Source of the DNA: Natronolimnobius baerhuensis
GTDB taxonomy: Archaea > Halobacteriota > Halobacteria > Halobacteriales > Natrialbaceae
Assembly (NCBI RefSeq): GCF_002177135.1
Contig: NZ_MWPH01000002.1
Span: 434,001 to 498,000, forward strand
Length of the DNA stretch: 64,000 bases
Reading direction: 5' to 3'
Position numbers and translations under genes: made by a program. The notes below the pieces were generated by a model that was not told the DNA's origin, ran no database searches, and saw only the letters and a program-made list of their open reading frames with translations. Shown here piece after piece: positions 43,144 to 51,832 of the stretch. How positions within the stretch are numbered: the first letter of the stretch is position 1; each line of letters starts with the position of its first letter.

Positions 43144-44076
43144 ATGACCGGGCAACGGGCGGCAGCGGAGCCCTACACCACGCGGTTCGAGACTGGAGTC
43201 ACGGCAGTCGACGGGCGACGGGTCTGGCTCGAGCGCAGCTATTTCTACGGGGCAATCGGCGGCCAGCCCGCCGATCAGGGTCGCATCGCAGATACCGAGG
43301 TTGTCGACGTCGAGTACGTCGACGGCACACAGGTTCACGTTCTAGCAGAGGAACCTACGCTTCGAACCGGCCAGCGCGTGCTGTGTTCGATTGATTGGGC
43401 GTTTCGAATGTACTGCATGCGTGCACACACTGCGAGCCACGCGCTCTACGGTGCCGCCAGAGAATTGCTCGAGGACCTCGAACATGGCGGCCTCGAGTTC
43501 GACGGCGAGGACGCGGTTCGGGTGACACTCGAGACGACCACAGCGGTCGACGACGAGACGCTGCTCGCGTTGAACGAGCGACTCAATCGCGTCGTCTGGG
43601 AGTCCCGCCCAGTGTCGTGGGACACAATCTCGCTCGCGGAGGCACGCGAGCGCGACGACGTTGTGTTCACTGACGCGACCGAGGAGAGCGCTCAAGAGAA
43701 CGGCCGCGTACGAGTCGTGACAATCGGCAGCGCCGACGAGAACGGGAATGGGTCTGGAACGAGTCGACTCAGCGGTGGCTTTACGGTTGGAAACGGCGGT
43801 GAGCCCTGGGATGTTGCGGCGTGCGGTGGCACCCACGTTAGAAATACGCGCGAGATCGGCCCCGTCACGATTCTTGGTCGGGTACCGACCGCGGCTGGCG
43901 CACTCGAGATCGACCTCGCGGTCGGCCAGCGCGCAATCGAACAGCGTACGGCCGAAAAGCGGGCCGCACTCACCGCCACACGGACGCTCGAGGCCAGCGT
44001 CGATGCCGTCCCGTCCGCACTCGAGCGAGCGTACGACCGCGACCCCACTGGTCCGGAGTCGTACACCGACGACTGA
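43144..44076 (+). CDS. alaX: Alanyl-tRNA editing protein (AlaX-type)
   Basis: 310 residues. The metal sites of the editing domain are intact: HTASH (H95, H99) and CGGTH (C227, H231). The N-terminal beta domain has YFYGAIGGQPADQGRI, as in AlaRS editing domains and AlaX. It hydrolyses mischarged Ser- or Gly-tRNA(Ala) in trans. A C-terminal helical stretch of about 40 residues follows. 77 bp after mbf1. Confidence 0.92.
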   Translation: MTGQRAAAEPYTTRFETGVTAVDGRRVWLERSYFYGAIGGQPADQGRIADTEVVDVEYVDGTQVHVLAEEPTLRTGQRVLCSIDWAFRMYCMRAHTASHALYGAARELLEDLEHGGLEFDGEDAVRVTLETTTAVDDETLLALNERLNRVVWESRPVSWDTISLAEARERDDVVFTDATEESAQENGRVRVVTIGSADENGNGSGTSRLSGGFTVGNGGEPWDVAACGGTHVRNTREIGPVTILGRVPTAAGALEIDLAVGQRAIEQRTAEKRAALTATRTLEASVDAVPSALERAYDRDPTGPESYTDD

Positions 44077-44109
44077 AATCCTGACGTAGTATCACACTAC
44101 ACATTGTAG

Positions 44110-44463
44110 CGTAGCGCGCGAGGGCTCGAATATGATTGGTCGACCCGCAGAGACAGAGAGCGTAGAGACCGCAGTGAGTTCGAAAGCGGTGACGGGTCGT
44201 CCCATCCTGATCCCCCATGATTCGTTGCCGTCCTCGCCGGGTCGTTCCCGGCGAACTATTGGCCCGTCGCCGAAGAGCAGTACGTCACGGCCGCTGCAGA
44301 CCTCCCGGCTACCTACAGGGGCCTTCGCCACGCCGTCCTTCAACTTGCCCTGCACCGGACAACGGACACCGATCTCAAGGATTTCGAGGCCAACTCGGTC
44401 GACGATTCGTCGCGCTGGGAGGTAACTGGCGCTCACGTCTGTTGTGCGCCGGGTGGCGCGTAA
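44110..44463 (+). pseudogene. Remnant of an unknown haloarchaeal gene
   Basis: From 44221 to a TAA at 44461 the frame codes an acidic, GC3-rich halophile-like sequence (FVAVLAGSFPANYWPVAEEQ ... TGAHVCCAPGGA) with no start codon, and a TGA lies directly before it at 44218. The same frame continues upstream to 44110. I read this as a broken gene, 5' truncated with one in-frame stop. A 114-residue frame on the other strand (44092-44436) is the alternative, but its composition is less halophile-like. Confidence 0.4.
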
Positions 44464-44655
44464 TTTCTATCCCACTCTTTTCAATTTGTCACCCAGCGGC
44501 GGCGACGACTGGACGGGAGTGGTATAGTAACAACTGCAACTATGTACACACTGATCGCCGACACGTCTGGTGATCAGGTGTGCAGTGACTTGCAGTGGCT
44601 ACTATAATTGTACCGTCATCTGGTCGCGAACAGTCCGCACATCTCCGAGGAAACT
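44464..44655. other. Non-coding spacer before gdh
   Basis: No gene is seen. It has a stem TGATCGCC/GGTGATCA with one G-T pair (about 44551-44575) and a short direct repeat TGCAGTG. The gdh operator and TATA box follow. Confidence 0.4.
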
Positions 44656-44684
44656 ATTTACTATTAACTGGGTAAATATTTTAA
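44655..44684 (+). promoter_or_regulatory. gdh promoter with TATTTAC/GTAAATA palindrome
   Basis: Inverted repeat TATTTAC (44655-44661) and GTAAATA (44672-44678), 10 bp apart, runs into the TATA box TATTTTAA (44677-44684), 27 bp before the gdh ATG. A regulator at this site would sit just upstream of or over the TATA box. The identity of the regulator is unknown. Confidence 0.5.
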
Positions 44685-44707
44685 CCGCTGGCGTTCTCAG
44701 TAGCGCT

Positions 44708-45775
44708 ATGAAAGCTATCGCAGTGGAACCGGGGGCTGGCGAACCAGAGCTCATCGAGCGGCCCCGTCCCGACCCAGAACCCGGCGAGGCACTCGTTCGA
44801 ACCCTCCGCGTGGGTGTCGACGGCACCGATCACGAAGTGATCGCAGGTCATCACGGCAACCTCCCGGATGGTGCGGATCGGCTCGTGCTCGGTCACGAAG
44901 CCGTCGGCGTCGTCGAGGACCCGAACGGCACTGCTCTCGAGGCTGGCCAGATCGTCGCGGCAACCGTGCGCCGGCGGCCAAACGGTGTCGACAACGAGTA
45001 CTTCGCGCGTGGCGAACCCGACATGGCACCAGCAGGCAAGTATGTCGAACGCGGGATCGTCGGCGCAGACGGCTTTATGGCGGAGTACTTCACGAGTCCC
45101 GCTGACGCGCTCGTGCCCGTCCCCGACGAGTACGCCTCGCTTGGCTTTCTCGTCGAACCGATCAGTATCTCCGAGAAGGCACTCGAGCACGCACTCGCCT
45201 CACGGGCGGCGTTCGACTGGCACCTGGATACGGGCCTCGTCCTCGGCAACGGCTCGCTCGGCCTGATCACGCTCGCGATGCTCGAGGCGAGCGAGATCGA
45301 GCGCACCTACTGTCTCGGCCGACGCGACCGGCCCGATCCGACAATCGAGATGATCGAGGAACTAGGCGGGACGTACATCGACTCGCGCGAGACGCCGGTC
45401 TCCGAGGTCGCCGCCGAGTACGAGGGCATGGACCTCGTCTACGAGGCCACGGGCTACGCGAAACACGCCTTCGAGACGGTCGACGCGCTCGCGCCAAACG
45501 GCGTCGGCGTCCTCCTCGGCGTGCCCGACGACTGGGACTTTGAGGTCGACGGCGGCCGACTCCACCAGGAACTCGTGCTTCACAACAAGGCGCTACTCGG
45601 GACCGTCAACTCCCATCGCGGCCACTTCGAGGCTGCCGTCGACACCCTCGCGCAGTTGCCCGAGTGGTTCACCGACGACCTCGTCACCGGCGTCTACGGC
45701 CTCGAGGAGTTTGATCACGCCTTCGAGACCGGCGACGACGTGATCAAGACGGCCATCGAGTTCTCGAGTCGCTAG
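44708..45775 (+). CDS. gdh: Glucose 1-dehydrogenase
   Basis: A 355-residue MDR enzyme, NAD(P)+-dependent, first step of the semi-phosphorylative Entner-Doudoroff pathway (glucose to gluconolactone). The residues known as zinc or substrate ligands in Haloferax GlcDH are present at the same numbers: D38, H63, E64 and E150. GNGSLGLITLA is the Rossmann glycine motif. Length and start (leaderless ATG at 44708) agree with that family. The following gene is gluconate dehydratase, 80 bp away with its own promoter. Confidence 0.94.
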   Translation: MKAIAVEPGAGEPELIERPRPDPEPGEALVRTLRVGVDGTDHEVIAGHHGNLPDGADRLVLGHEAVGVVEDPNGTALEAGQIVAATVRRRPNGVDNEYFARGEPDMAPAGKYVERGIVGADGFMAEYFTSPADALVPVPDEYASLGFLVEPISISEKALEHALASRAAFDWHLDTGLVLGNGSLGLITLAMLEASEIERTYCLGRRDRPDPTIEMIEELGGTYIDSRETPVSEVAAEYEGMDLVYEATGYAKHAFETVDALAPNGVGVLLGVPDDWDFEVDGGRLHQELVLHNKALLGTVNSHRGHFEAAVDTLAQLPEWFTDDLVTGVYGLEEFDHAFETGDDVIKTAIEFSSR

Positions 45776-45826
45776 GGGAGCCGCTTGGGTCTCCTTCGAG
45801 ACAGTCAGTCGGCAGGATAGAAACAA

Positions 45827-45844
45827 TTACTACCTTTGGAGTAA
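45827..45844 (+). promoter_or_regulatory. TrmB/GfcR-like site in gnaD promoter
   Basis: TTACT-ACCTTTGG-AGTAA is an imperfect palindrome, and its inner TACT-N7-GAGTA fits the TrmB consensus of Halobacterium as I remember it. It lies between the TATA-like GATAGAAAC (about 45817-45825) and the ATG at 45856, a place where binding would block transcription. Confidence 0.55.
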
Positions 45845-45855
45845 GTGTTTGGGCT

Positions 45856-47094
45856 ATGGGAGTCGATTATTCGAGTCTGCACGATCCGAACGCGGAGTAT
45901 ACGATGCGGGAGCTGTCCGCCGAAAACATGAACGTCACGCGCGAGCGCGGGGGCGGCCGTGACGTCGAAATTACCGACATCCAGACGACAATGGTCGACG
46001 GAAACTTCCCGTGGACGCTCGTGCGCATCTACACCGATGCGGGCGTCGTTGGCACCGGCGAAGCCTACTGGGGCGCTGGCGTCCCCGAACTCACCGAGCG
46101 GATGAAGCCGTTCCTCGTCGGCGAGAACCCACTCGATATCGACCGACTCACCGAGCACCTCGTCCAGAAGATGTCCGGCGAGGGCTCGATTGCCGGCGTC
46201 ACCATCACCGCCATCTCCGGCATCGAAGTCGCCCTGCACGACCTCGCGGGCAAGATTCTGGACGTGCCGGCCTACCAACTCCTTGGTGGCAAGTACCGCG
46301 ACGAGATGCGCGTCTACTGTGACTGCCACACCGAAGAAGAGGCCGACCCAATCGCCTGCGCCGACGAGGCCGAACGCGTCGTCGACGAACTCGGCTACGA
46401 CGCGCTGAAGTTCGACCTCGACGTGCCCTCGGGCCACGAGAAAGATCGCGCGAACCGCCACCTGCGCGGCCCGGAAATCGAGCACAAAGCGAGCATTGTC
46501 GAGGCCGTCACCGAACGCGTCGGCTCGCGTGCCGACGTCGCCTTCGACTGTCACTGGACGTTCTCCGGCGGCAGCGCGAAGCGACTCGCCGAGCGACTCG
46601 AGGAGTACGACATCTGGTGGCTCGAGGACCCCGTCCCGCCGGAGAACCACGACGTACAACGGGAGGTCACGCAGTCGACGACGACGCCGATTACGGTCGG
46701 CGAGAACGTCTACCGCAAACACGGCCAGCGCCGACTGATCGAAGAGCAGGCCCTCGACATCATCGCGCCGGACATGCCGAAAGTCGGCGGCATGCGCGAG
46801 ACGGTCAAAATCGCCAACCTCGCGGACATGTACTACATGCCGGTCGCGATGCACAACGTCGCCTCGCCGGTGTCGACGATGGGCAGCGCCCACGTCGGCG
46901 CGGCGATTCCGAACTCGCTCGCTGTCGAGTACCACTCCTACGAACTCGGCTGGTGGGAGGACTTAGTCGAAGAAGACGTCATCGAGGACGGCTACATCGA
47001 AATCCCCGAAAAACCGGGTCTCGGCGTGACGCTCGACATGGATGTCGTCGCAGACCACATGGTCGAGGGCGAAGACCTCTTCGACGAAGCGTAG
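45856..47094 (+). CDS. gnaD: D-gluconate dehydratase (enolase superfamily)
   Basis: 412 residues. Enolase-superfamily dehydratase of the mandelate racemase group. Metal ligands D231 (FDCHW), E257 (WLEDP) and E283 (VGENV) are present, with AMHNVASP near the C-terminus supplying the catalytic His. Together with gdh it makes 2-keto-3-deoxygluconate in the semi-phosphorylative Entner-Doudoroff path. Galactonate or other sugar-acid substrates cannot be excluded. KDG kinase and aldolase are not in the window. Confidence 0.92.
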   Translation: MGVDYSSLHDPNAEYTMRELSAENMNVTRERGGGRDVEITDIQTTMVDGNFPWTLVRIYTDAGVVGTGEAYWGAGVPELTERMKPFLVGENPLDIDRLTEHLVQKMSGEGSIAGVTITAISGIEVALHDLAGKILDVPAYQLLGGKYRDEMRVYCDCHTEEEADPIACADEAERVVDELGYDALKFDLDVPSGHEKDRANRHLRGPEIEHKASIVEAVTERVGSRADVAFDCHWTFSGGSAKRLAERLEEYDIWWLEDPVPPENHDVQREVTQSTTTPITVGENVYRKHGQRRLIEEQALDIIAPDMPKVGGMRETVKIANLADMYYMPVAMHNVASPVSTMGSAHVGAAIPNSLAVEYHSYELGWWEDLVEEDVIEDGYIEIPEKPGLGVTLDMDVVADHMVEGEDLFDEA

Positions 47095-47132
47095 AACGCA
47101 GATTTCGGTCTCGAGTAGCCGTTTCCGGCCGT

Positions 47133-47140
47133 TGTTTTAT
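47133..47140 (+). promoter_or_regulatory. TATA box of htrA-like gene
   Basis: TTTTATAC is centred about 30 bp before the ATG at 47167, which favours this start over the upstream in-frame codon at 47152. Confidence 0.5.
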
Positions 47141-47166
47141 ACGTCTCGTCGGTGTCAAACGCTCTA

Positions 47167-48285
47167 ATGTCGGACCACCAGCAGGCACACCGTTCCCGCC
47201 GCCGAGTTCTCTGTGGCCTTGGTGCCACCGTTGTGGCGAGTGCGTTCGGAACATCAGCCACAGCAGCGACGGTGCGAACGCGCCAGGATGGAACCGATGA
47301 CACTGACGGCCTGAACGGAGATGCAGACACAGCCGGTCGCTACGCAGACATCTACGAAGAGGTCATCGACGACGTTGTCCTCGTCACTGTCGGCGGCCCG
47401 GAAGACGAGGGCCCTGAAGGAATGGGTTCGGGCTTCGTCCTCGAGGACGATTACGTCGTCACCAACAACCACGTCGTCGGCGACGCATCCGAGGTCGAAC
47501 TGCAGTTTAGAGACGAACAGTGGACAACAGCTGAAGTCGTCGGCACGGACGCCCACAGCGATATTGCGGTTCTGGACCCTGAAGAGGTTCCTGACGCGGT
47601 CGACGGACTCTCGTTCGTCGAGGAAACGCCGACGATTGGACAGGAGGTCCTCGCTCTCGGGAACCCGCTTGGCTTTGACGCCTCGATCACCCAGGGCATC
47701 GTCAGCGGTGTCGACCGGTCGCTGCCGAGTCCAACCGGCTTTTCGATCCCGGCAGCGATCCAGACCGACGCCTCGCTCAACCCCGGCAACAGCGGCGGCC
47801 CACTTGTCACCCTCGAGGGTGAGGTCGTCGGCATCGTCTTTGCGGGTGCGAGCCAGACGATTGGGTTTGCAATTTCGGCGCAACTGGCCGACCGTGTCGT
47901 TCCCGAACTGATTGAGACTGGCGAGTACACCCACCCCTACATGGGTGTTGGCGTCCTGCCAGTCGATCCTGTTCTCGCCGACGCCAACGACCTCGAGGAG
48001 GCCCGCGGCGTCTTAGTCACCGAAATCGTCCCGGGCGGGCCCGCCGATGGCGTCCTCGAGGCAGCGGACGGGGGAACCGTCACTGGCGACACCGTGATTC
48101 CAACTGGGGGCGACGTCATCGTCGCCATTGAAGACGAACCGATACCCAATCAAGACGCACTCTCAGCGTCTCTCGCCCTCGAGACCTCGCCGGGCGACAG
48201 TATCGATCTCGAGGTTATCCGCGATGGCGAACGCGAAACGGTCGACCTAGAACTCGAGGAGCGCCCGGCCGTTGATGGCCCCTGA
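47167..48285 (+). CDS. Tat-exported HtrA/DegP-type serine protease with PDZ domain
   Basis: 372 residues. A twin-arginine signal (SRRRVLCGLGATVVA) is followed by the trypsin-like domain: H102 in TNNHVV, D132 in HSDIAVLD, S209 in PGNSGGPL, all present. A PDZ domain covers roughly 230-360 (ARGVLVTEIVPGGPADGVLEA and GDVIVAIEDEPI). It degrades or holds misfolded proteins on the outer face of the membrane. The signal may be uncleaved and anchor it. Confidence 0.93.
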   Translation: MSDHQQAHRSRRRVLCGLGATVVASAFGTSATAATVRTRQDGTDDTDGLNGDADTAGRYADIYEEVIDDVVLVTVGGPEDEGPEGMGSGFVLEDDYVVTNNHVVGDASEVELQFRDEQWTTAEVVGTDAHSDIAVLDPEEVPDAVDGLSFVEETPTIGQEVLALGNPLGFDASITQGIVSGVDRSLPSPTGFSIPAAIQTDASLNPGNSGGPLVTLEGEVVGIVFAGASQTIGFAISAQLADRVVPELIETGEYTHPYMGVGVLPVDPVLADANDLEEARGVLVTEIVPGGPADGVLEAADGGTVTGDTVIPTGGDVIVAIEDEPIPNQDALSASLALETSPGDSIDLEVIRDGERETVDLELEERPAVDGP

Positions 48286-48294
48286 CGCTGTGCG

Positions 48295-48504
48295 TTACTC
48301 GTCTGCTTCGTCCGCTTCGTCGCCGGTTTCTGCGTCCTCGAGATCCTCGAGATCCTCGTTTCGTGGGGCGTTCTGTGTACCGAGATCGTCGTCGCCGTCG
48401 TCGGCCTCGTCCGGATCGCGGTCGATTCGCTCGAGTTCGTCTTCGATTTCGGCGGTGCGTTCTGCGTCGCGTTCGTTTTGACGGTCTTGGTCGTCGTCAG
48501 CCAT
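48295..48504 (-). CDS. Small highly acidic hypothetical protein
   Basis: 69 residues, beginning MADDDQDRQNERDAERTAEI, with 50 percent or more charged residues and repeated DLEDLEDAE near the end; probably coiled coil or disordered. It converges with htrA, 9 bp between stops. No family recognised. An in-frame ATG at 48579 extends it, but with less acidic sequence. Confidence 0.6.
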   Translation of the reverse strand: MADDDQDRQNERDAERTAEIEDELERIDRDPDEADDGDDDLGTQNAPRNEDLEDLEDAETGDEADEADE

Positions 48505-48689
48505 CTGTCCAATCGGGTCGCCGGCGGTTTGGGCCGCAGGCCGTCGTATGCAACGTCGATATGCCTCGTTGGCCGTCAACTGCTTCTCGAGCGGTCAGTC
48601 TGAGATGGTCGTCTCGAGCAGTGATTCGATCCAATTACCCAGCGGACACGAAAGACAGATAAAAGACGCCCCGCTGTGAATAGACATAT

Positions 48690-48869
48690 ATGGACGTTCC
48701 GTACGATCTCACCTCGTACGTGCGGGTGTTAAAAATGGCGACGACACCCACCACCGAGGAATTCACGCAGGTAGCGAAAATCGCCGGTGCAGGGATCCTA
48801 TTCGTTGGATTCATCGGCTTCATCATTGGCACGCTCATGCTGGTCCTTCCAGCGGGTGGTGGGCTCTAA
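48690..48869 (+). CDS. secE: SecE/Sec61-gamma translocase subunit
   Basis: 59 residues: amphipathic N-terminal helix ([26 protein letters not shown]) and one membrane helix ([18 protein letters not shown]). This is the archaeal SecE of the SecYEG channel. Its position directly before nusG/spt5 is conserved. The stop codon shares its last base with the nusG start (TAATG), so translation is coupled. A TATA-like sequence is not sharply defined. Confidence 0.93.
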   Translation: MDVPYDLTSYVRVLKMATTPTTEEFTQVAKIAGAGILFVGFIGFIIGTLMLVLPAGGGL

Positions 48870-49306
48870 TGGGTATTTTCGCCGTCAAGACGACCGCGAG
48901 CCAAGAACGCACTGTCGCGGACATGATTATCAACCGCGAGGAGCCGGAGATTCACGCCGCGCTCGCGCCCGACTCGCTCACGTCGTACGTGATGGTCGAA
49001 GCTGAGGGTAACTCCGCCTTGAATCGCGTGCTCGAGGATATTCCCCACGCCCGGACTATTGTCCCCGGGGAGTCCGACATTTCGGAAGTAGAGCATTTCC
49101 TCTCGCCGAAACCAGACGTCGAGGGAATCGCAGAAGGCGACATCGTGGAACTCATCGCCGGGCCGTTCAAAGGTGAGAAAGCGCAGGTCCAGCGCATCGA
49201 CGAAGGCAAAGACCAGGTGACCGTCGAACTGTACGAGGCGACGGTTCCGATTCCAGTAACGGTTCGGGGCGACCAGATTCGGGTGCTCGACAGCGACGAG
49301 CGATAG
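48869..49306 (+). CDS. nusG: Transcription elongation factor NusG/Spt5
   Basis: 145 residues. NGN domain ([17 protein letters not shown] to [14 protein letters not shown]) followed by a KOW domain ([23 protein letters not shown]). It binds the RNA polymerase clamp and promotes elongation. Starts at the ATG overlapping secE stop. Fragments of its last 50 bases recur downstream. Confidence 0.96.
   Translation: MGIFAVKTTASQERTVADMIINREEPEIHAALAPDSLTSYVMVEAEGNSALNRVLEDIPHARTIVPGESDISEVEHFLSPKPDVEGIAEGDIVELIAGPFKGEKAQVQRIDEGKDQVTVELYEATVPIPVTVRGDQIRVLDSDER
49256..49306 (+). repeat. nusG 3' end, source copy of a 44-bp repeat
   Basis: Bases 49259-49302 are the last coding bases of nusG; they recur exactly at 49394-49437. 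Confidence 0.85.
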
Positions 49307-49325
49307 CGAGTCGGAAAGTTTTATA

Positions 49326-49386
49326 CTAAATTTTGCAAGGAGTGGTTCCAGAGCGGAGCGATGGAACCCGACGCAGTAAAATTTAG
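49326..49386. terminator. Nested stem-loop after nusG, possible terminator
   Basis: Outer stem CTAAATTTT/AAAATTTAG and inner stem GGTTCCA/TGGAACC lie just after the nusG stop codon. The T run could end the secE-nusG transcript. It also has the look of a small palindromic element. Confidence 0.4.
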
Positions 49387-49390
49387 CCAC

Positions 49391-49440
49391 GTGACGGTTC
49401 GGGGCGACCAGATTCGGGTGCTCGACAGCGACGAGCGCTA
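49391..49440 (+). repeat. Copy of the nusG 3' end
   Basis: Identical over 44 bp to 49259-49302; it lies 135 bp further and ends in GCTAA in place of GATAG. It has no start codon or open frame of its own. Confidence 0.85.
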
Positions 49441-49758
49441 ACGCGCTTGTCAAGGAGTCAGCGCGGTGACACCGCGCTGAATATTCCGACGAGCGGTAGT
49501 GAGTCGGTTCGCTCGGCGCGATCCGTTAGGAGAGCGCCGAGGACGTTTTGTACTACATTTTGCAAGGAGCGGCGAGCGAACACCGAGAACCGAAGACGTT
49601 TTTCACTATTTTTCACCAGTAGTCTGTTCTTCACAAGATATATATGAGCGCGATTCTCACGCTCATTCGTGTCGCCCGACCTGAACGTCACCCTCCACTG
49701 AGCGCGCACAGTCCCACCTGCGCGTGCTCGAGTTCACGTCGGCTGACCAGCCCTCGCA

Positions 49759-51345
49759 ATGAGCGTCGAGCGCCCGGTCCCCCACCAGACAGTCACCAAG
49801 TACGCGATGCGATACTGGGAGCTGTGTCTCCCGATTCGTCGCGGCGTTCGGACACGGTTCGAAATTGATACGCGAGCGCTCGCTGTCCTCCGGATCTCGC
49901 TCGGGCTGATTCTACTTGCCGACCTGATCCACCGCGCAGGCAGCCTCGAGGTGTATTATACTAATGCCGGTGTGCACCCAGTCTCGCTGTACGAGTCGTC
50001 GTACAGCCGATATACTGGACTCTCCCTTCACGCACTTTCGGGCGATTTGTGGTTCCAGCAACTGTTGTTCGTCGTCGCCGGTATCGTTGCGGTGGCGTTC
50101 ATCGTCGGTTATCGAACGCGACTCGTCGGTGTCATCTCACTCGTCCTGTTGATCTCGTTGCACGCGCGCAATCCAGCGGTGCTCAACGGCGGCGACCGAC
50201 TGCTGCGCGTGTTGTTGTTTGTCGCTCTCCTTGCTCCACTCGGCGAACGGTGGTCACTCGATGCGCTCCGACGGGGCCGCGCGCGCTCAAAAGTAGTTGG
50301 CTTCGCGACGGCCGCCCTGTTGCTCCAACCACTGGTCGTGTTCACCCAGAATGCGATCCTCAAACACGAGGGTGACACCTGGTACAGCGGCGAGGCAGTC
50401 GGGATTGCACTCGCAAACGACGAGATGACGATCCTGCTCGGAAACGCTCTCCAGGAGTACGGAACGTTGCTCGAGGCGCTCACCTGGGGCTGGGTGTTCC
50501 TGCTGAGTGGCTCAATTCTCTGCCTGTGGCTGACGACCGGCTGGCTGCGGGTGTGTTTCGTGGGCATCTATCTGAGCGCGTTCGCCGGAATGCTCGTCTC
50601 GATGTCCGTCGGCCTGTTCCCGTTTGTCCTTGCGGCCTCGGTCGTCCCGTTTTTGTCCACGCCGTTCTGGAACACGCTTGCTCGGTTGGTTCCCTCGAGC
50701 AGAGCCAACTGGCGTCCGCGCGCAGCGACGCTGGGACCGCTGGCTCGAGCGCCGGTCGAACGGCGTGTCCTCGCTTCGCTTCGAGAGCGGGGCTATGACT
50801 CGGCGGCCTCGTTTGCGATTTCGTACGGCCGCTCGTTGCTGACTATCGCCAGCGTGCTCGTCCTCGTCTGGATGCTCCTGTTCGCTGGGACCCACGCCAG
50901 CGACTACGAGGTGCCAGCCGAGATTGACTCACCGCATCTCGATGAGCAGCGCTGGGGGCTATACACGCCGGATCCGTCGGAATCCTACGGCTGGTTCACG
51001 GTTGAAGCCGGGTTCGAAAACGAGTCGACAGTCGAGGCTTTCGAGGGCGGCGATATTGCCGCTGACCGACCACCGGATGCCGCTGCGGAGTACGACTCGT
51101 TCCGGGAACGAAAGTACCTCGAGGACGTTCGTAGCTCCGGGCGAGGCGAAACAAACGGGCTCATCGCGCGAAACTACGCGGACCACGCGTGCGTCCGCGC
51201 TGTAGACACCCACGGCGAGGCTGTCGAGACAGTGACGGTCTACCGGATGATCCAGTCCAGTCCGGTCGACGGCGAATACGAGGACCCGCGCCCGCTGACG
51301 GTGATTGAGTGGGACTGCACCGCGTCGGAACCGCTCGATGAATAA
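49759..51345 (+). CDS. HTTM domain membrane protein (gamma-carboxylase-like)
   Basis: 528 residues with about ten helices. The N-terminal part (RALAVLRISLGLILLADLIHRA, NAGVHPVSLYESSY, RLVGVISLVLLISLHARNPAVLNGGDRLLRVL) matches the HTTM family, distant relatives of vitamin K-dependent gamma-carboxylase. A large soluble C-terminal domain follows (from about residue 390). Substrate unknown. The first ATG is used; the region before it is the nusG repeat region. Confidence 0.87.
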   Translation: MSVERPVPHQTVTKYAMRYWELCLPIRRGVRTRFEIDTRALAVLRISLGLILLADLIHRAGSLEVYYTNAGVHPVSLYESSYSRYTGLSLHALSGDLWFQQLLFVVAGIVAVAFIVGYRTRLVGVISLVLLISLHARNPAVLNGGDRLLRVLLFVALLAPLGERWSLDALRRGRARSKVVGFATAALLLQPLVVFTQNAILKHEGDTWYSGEAVGIALANDEMTILLGNALQEYGTLLEALTWGWVFLLSGSILCLWLTTGWLRVCFVGIYLSAFAGMLVSMSVGLFPFVLAASVVPFLSTPFWNTLARLVPSSRANWRPRAATLGPLARAPVERRVLASLRERGYDSAASFAISYGRSLLTIASVLVLVWMLLFAGTHASDYEVPAEIDSPHLDEQRWGLYTPDPSESYGWFTVEAGFENESTVEAFEGGDIAADRPPDAAAEYDSFRERKYLEDVRSSGRGETNGLIARNYADHACVRAVDTHGEAVETVTVYRMIQSSPVDGEYEDPRPLTVIEWDCTASEPLDE

Positions 51346-51392
51346 GGCGCGAAGTGACTACGCGGACCGAACACGGGCTGGCGAGTGATGAC

Positions 51393-51680
51393 TCACCGCT
51401 TCAGTTCGGTCGCAATCGCTTCCAGATCAGCGACGTCTTCGATCTCCTCGAGAAGTGCTTCCCGTTCTCGGACGTCGGCAGAGTCCGCACCGTAGGCGCG
51501 GACGTATTCGGCGCGGCTGTGTTCGGTGAACGCGTGTCGGATTGCGATGTAGCCGTCAGGGACAACAGTCCCACAGACTTTGCACTCTGGGCGTTCGTGT
51601 TCGGTTGCCTGATGGATAATCGCCGACTCGGCGTCCTCGAACACCGACCCACAGCCGTTGATTCCGCATTCCCAGGCCAT
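51393..51680 (-). CDS. C2H2-like zinc-finger protein
   Basis: 95 residues with two Cys/His pairs: CGINGCGSVFEDAESAIIH and CKVCGTVVPDGYIAIRHAFTEH. The first resembles a classical C2H2 finger (C-x4-C-x12-H). The C-terminal part is a helical acidic stretch (REREALLEEIEDVADLEAI). Haloarchaeal genomes hold many such small proteins. DNA, RNA or protein binding possible. Confidence 0.75.
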   Translation of the reverse strand: MAWECGINGCGSVFEDAESAIIHQATEHERPECKVCGTVVPDGYIAIRHAFTEHSRAEYVRAYGADSADVREREALLEEIEDVADLEAIATELKR

Positions 51681-51832
51681 TCGTTCGACACATCTCGGTG
51701 CCGGCCTAATGGTCTTTTCGCAGTAATCCTGTCTGATATAACACGTTTCAGCGAGCAGAATCGCTGTCAGTGGTGTACTGGACGTAACGGGGAATCAGAA
51801 CCCATAACTCACCGGTCTCGAAAAGAAGGGGC

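Larger units (their letters stand above)
49307..49758. other. Repeat-rich non-coding region after nusG
   Basis: No gene. It contains the 44-bp copy, a CTAAATTTT/AAAATTTAG outer stem (49326-49334, 49378-49386) around GGTTCCA/TGGAACC (49344-49368), a GCGCGGTG/CACCGCGC stem (49461-49477), a second fragment of the nusG end (49487-49507), a second copy of a TTTT-TACTA-ATTTTGCAAGGAG block (49318-49345 and 49545-49572), and ATATATATG near 49638-49645. It may have arisen by repeated local duplication. Confidence 0.65.

Noticed and set aside
44092-44436. A 114-residue minus-strand frame opposite the gene remnant
   Set aside because: The amino-acid composition is basic and Arg-rich with no halophile acidity; the plus-strand frame fits coding better.
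44570-44707. Extended N-terminus of glucose dehydrogenase from 44570
   Set aside because: It crosses the TATA box and operator; numbering of D38, H63, E64 and E150 fits the start at 44708.
48869-49440. Frameshifted second nusG gene at the repeat copy
   Set aside because: Only the last 44 bases recur; there is no NGN domain or start codon, so it is a fragment.
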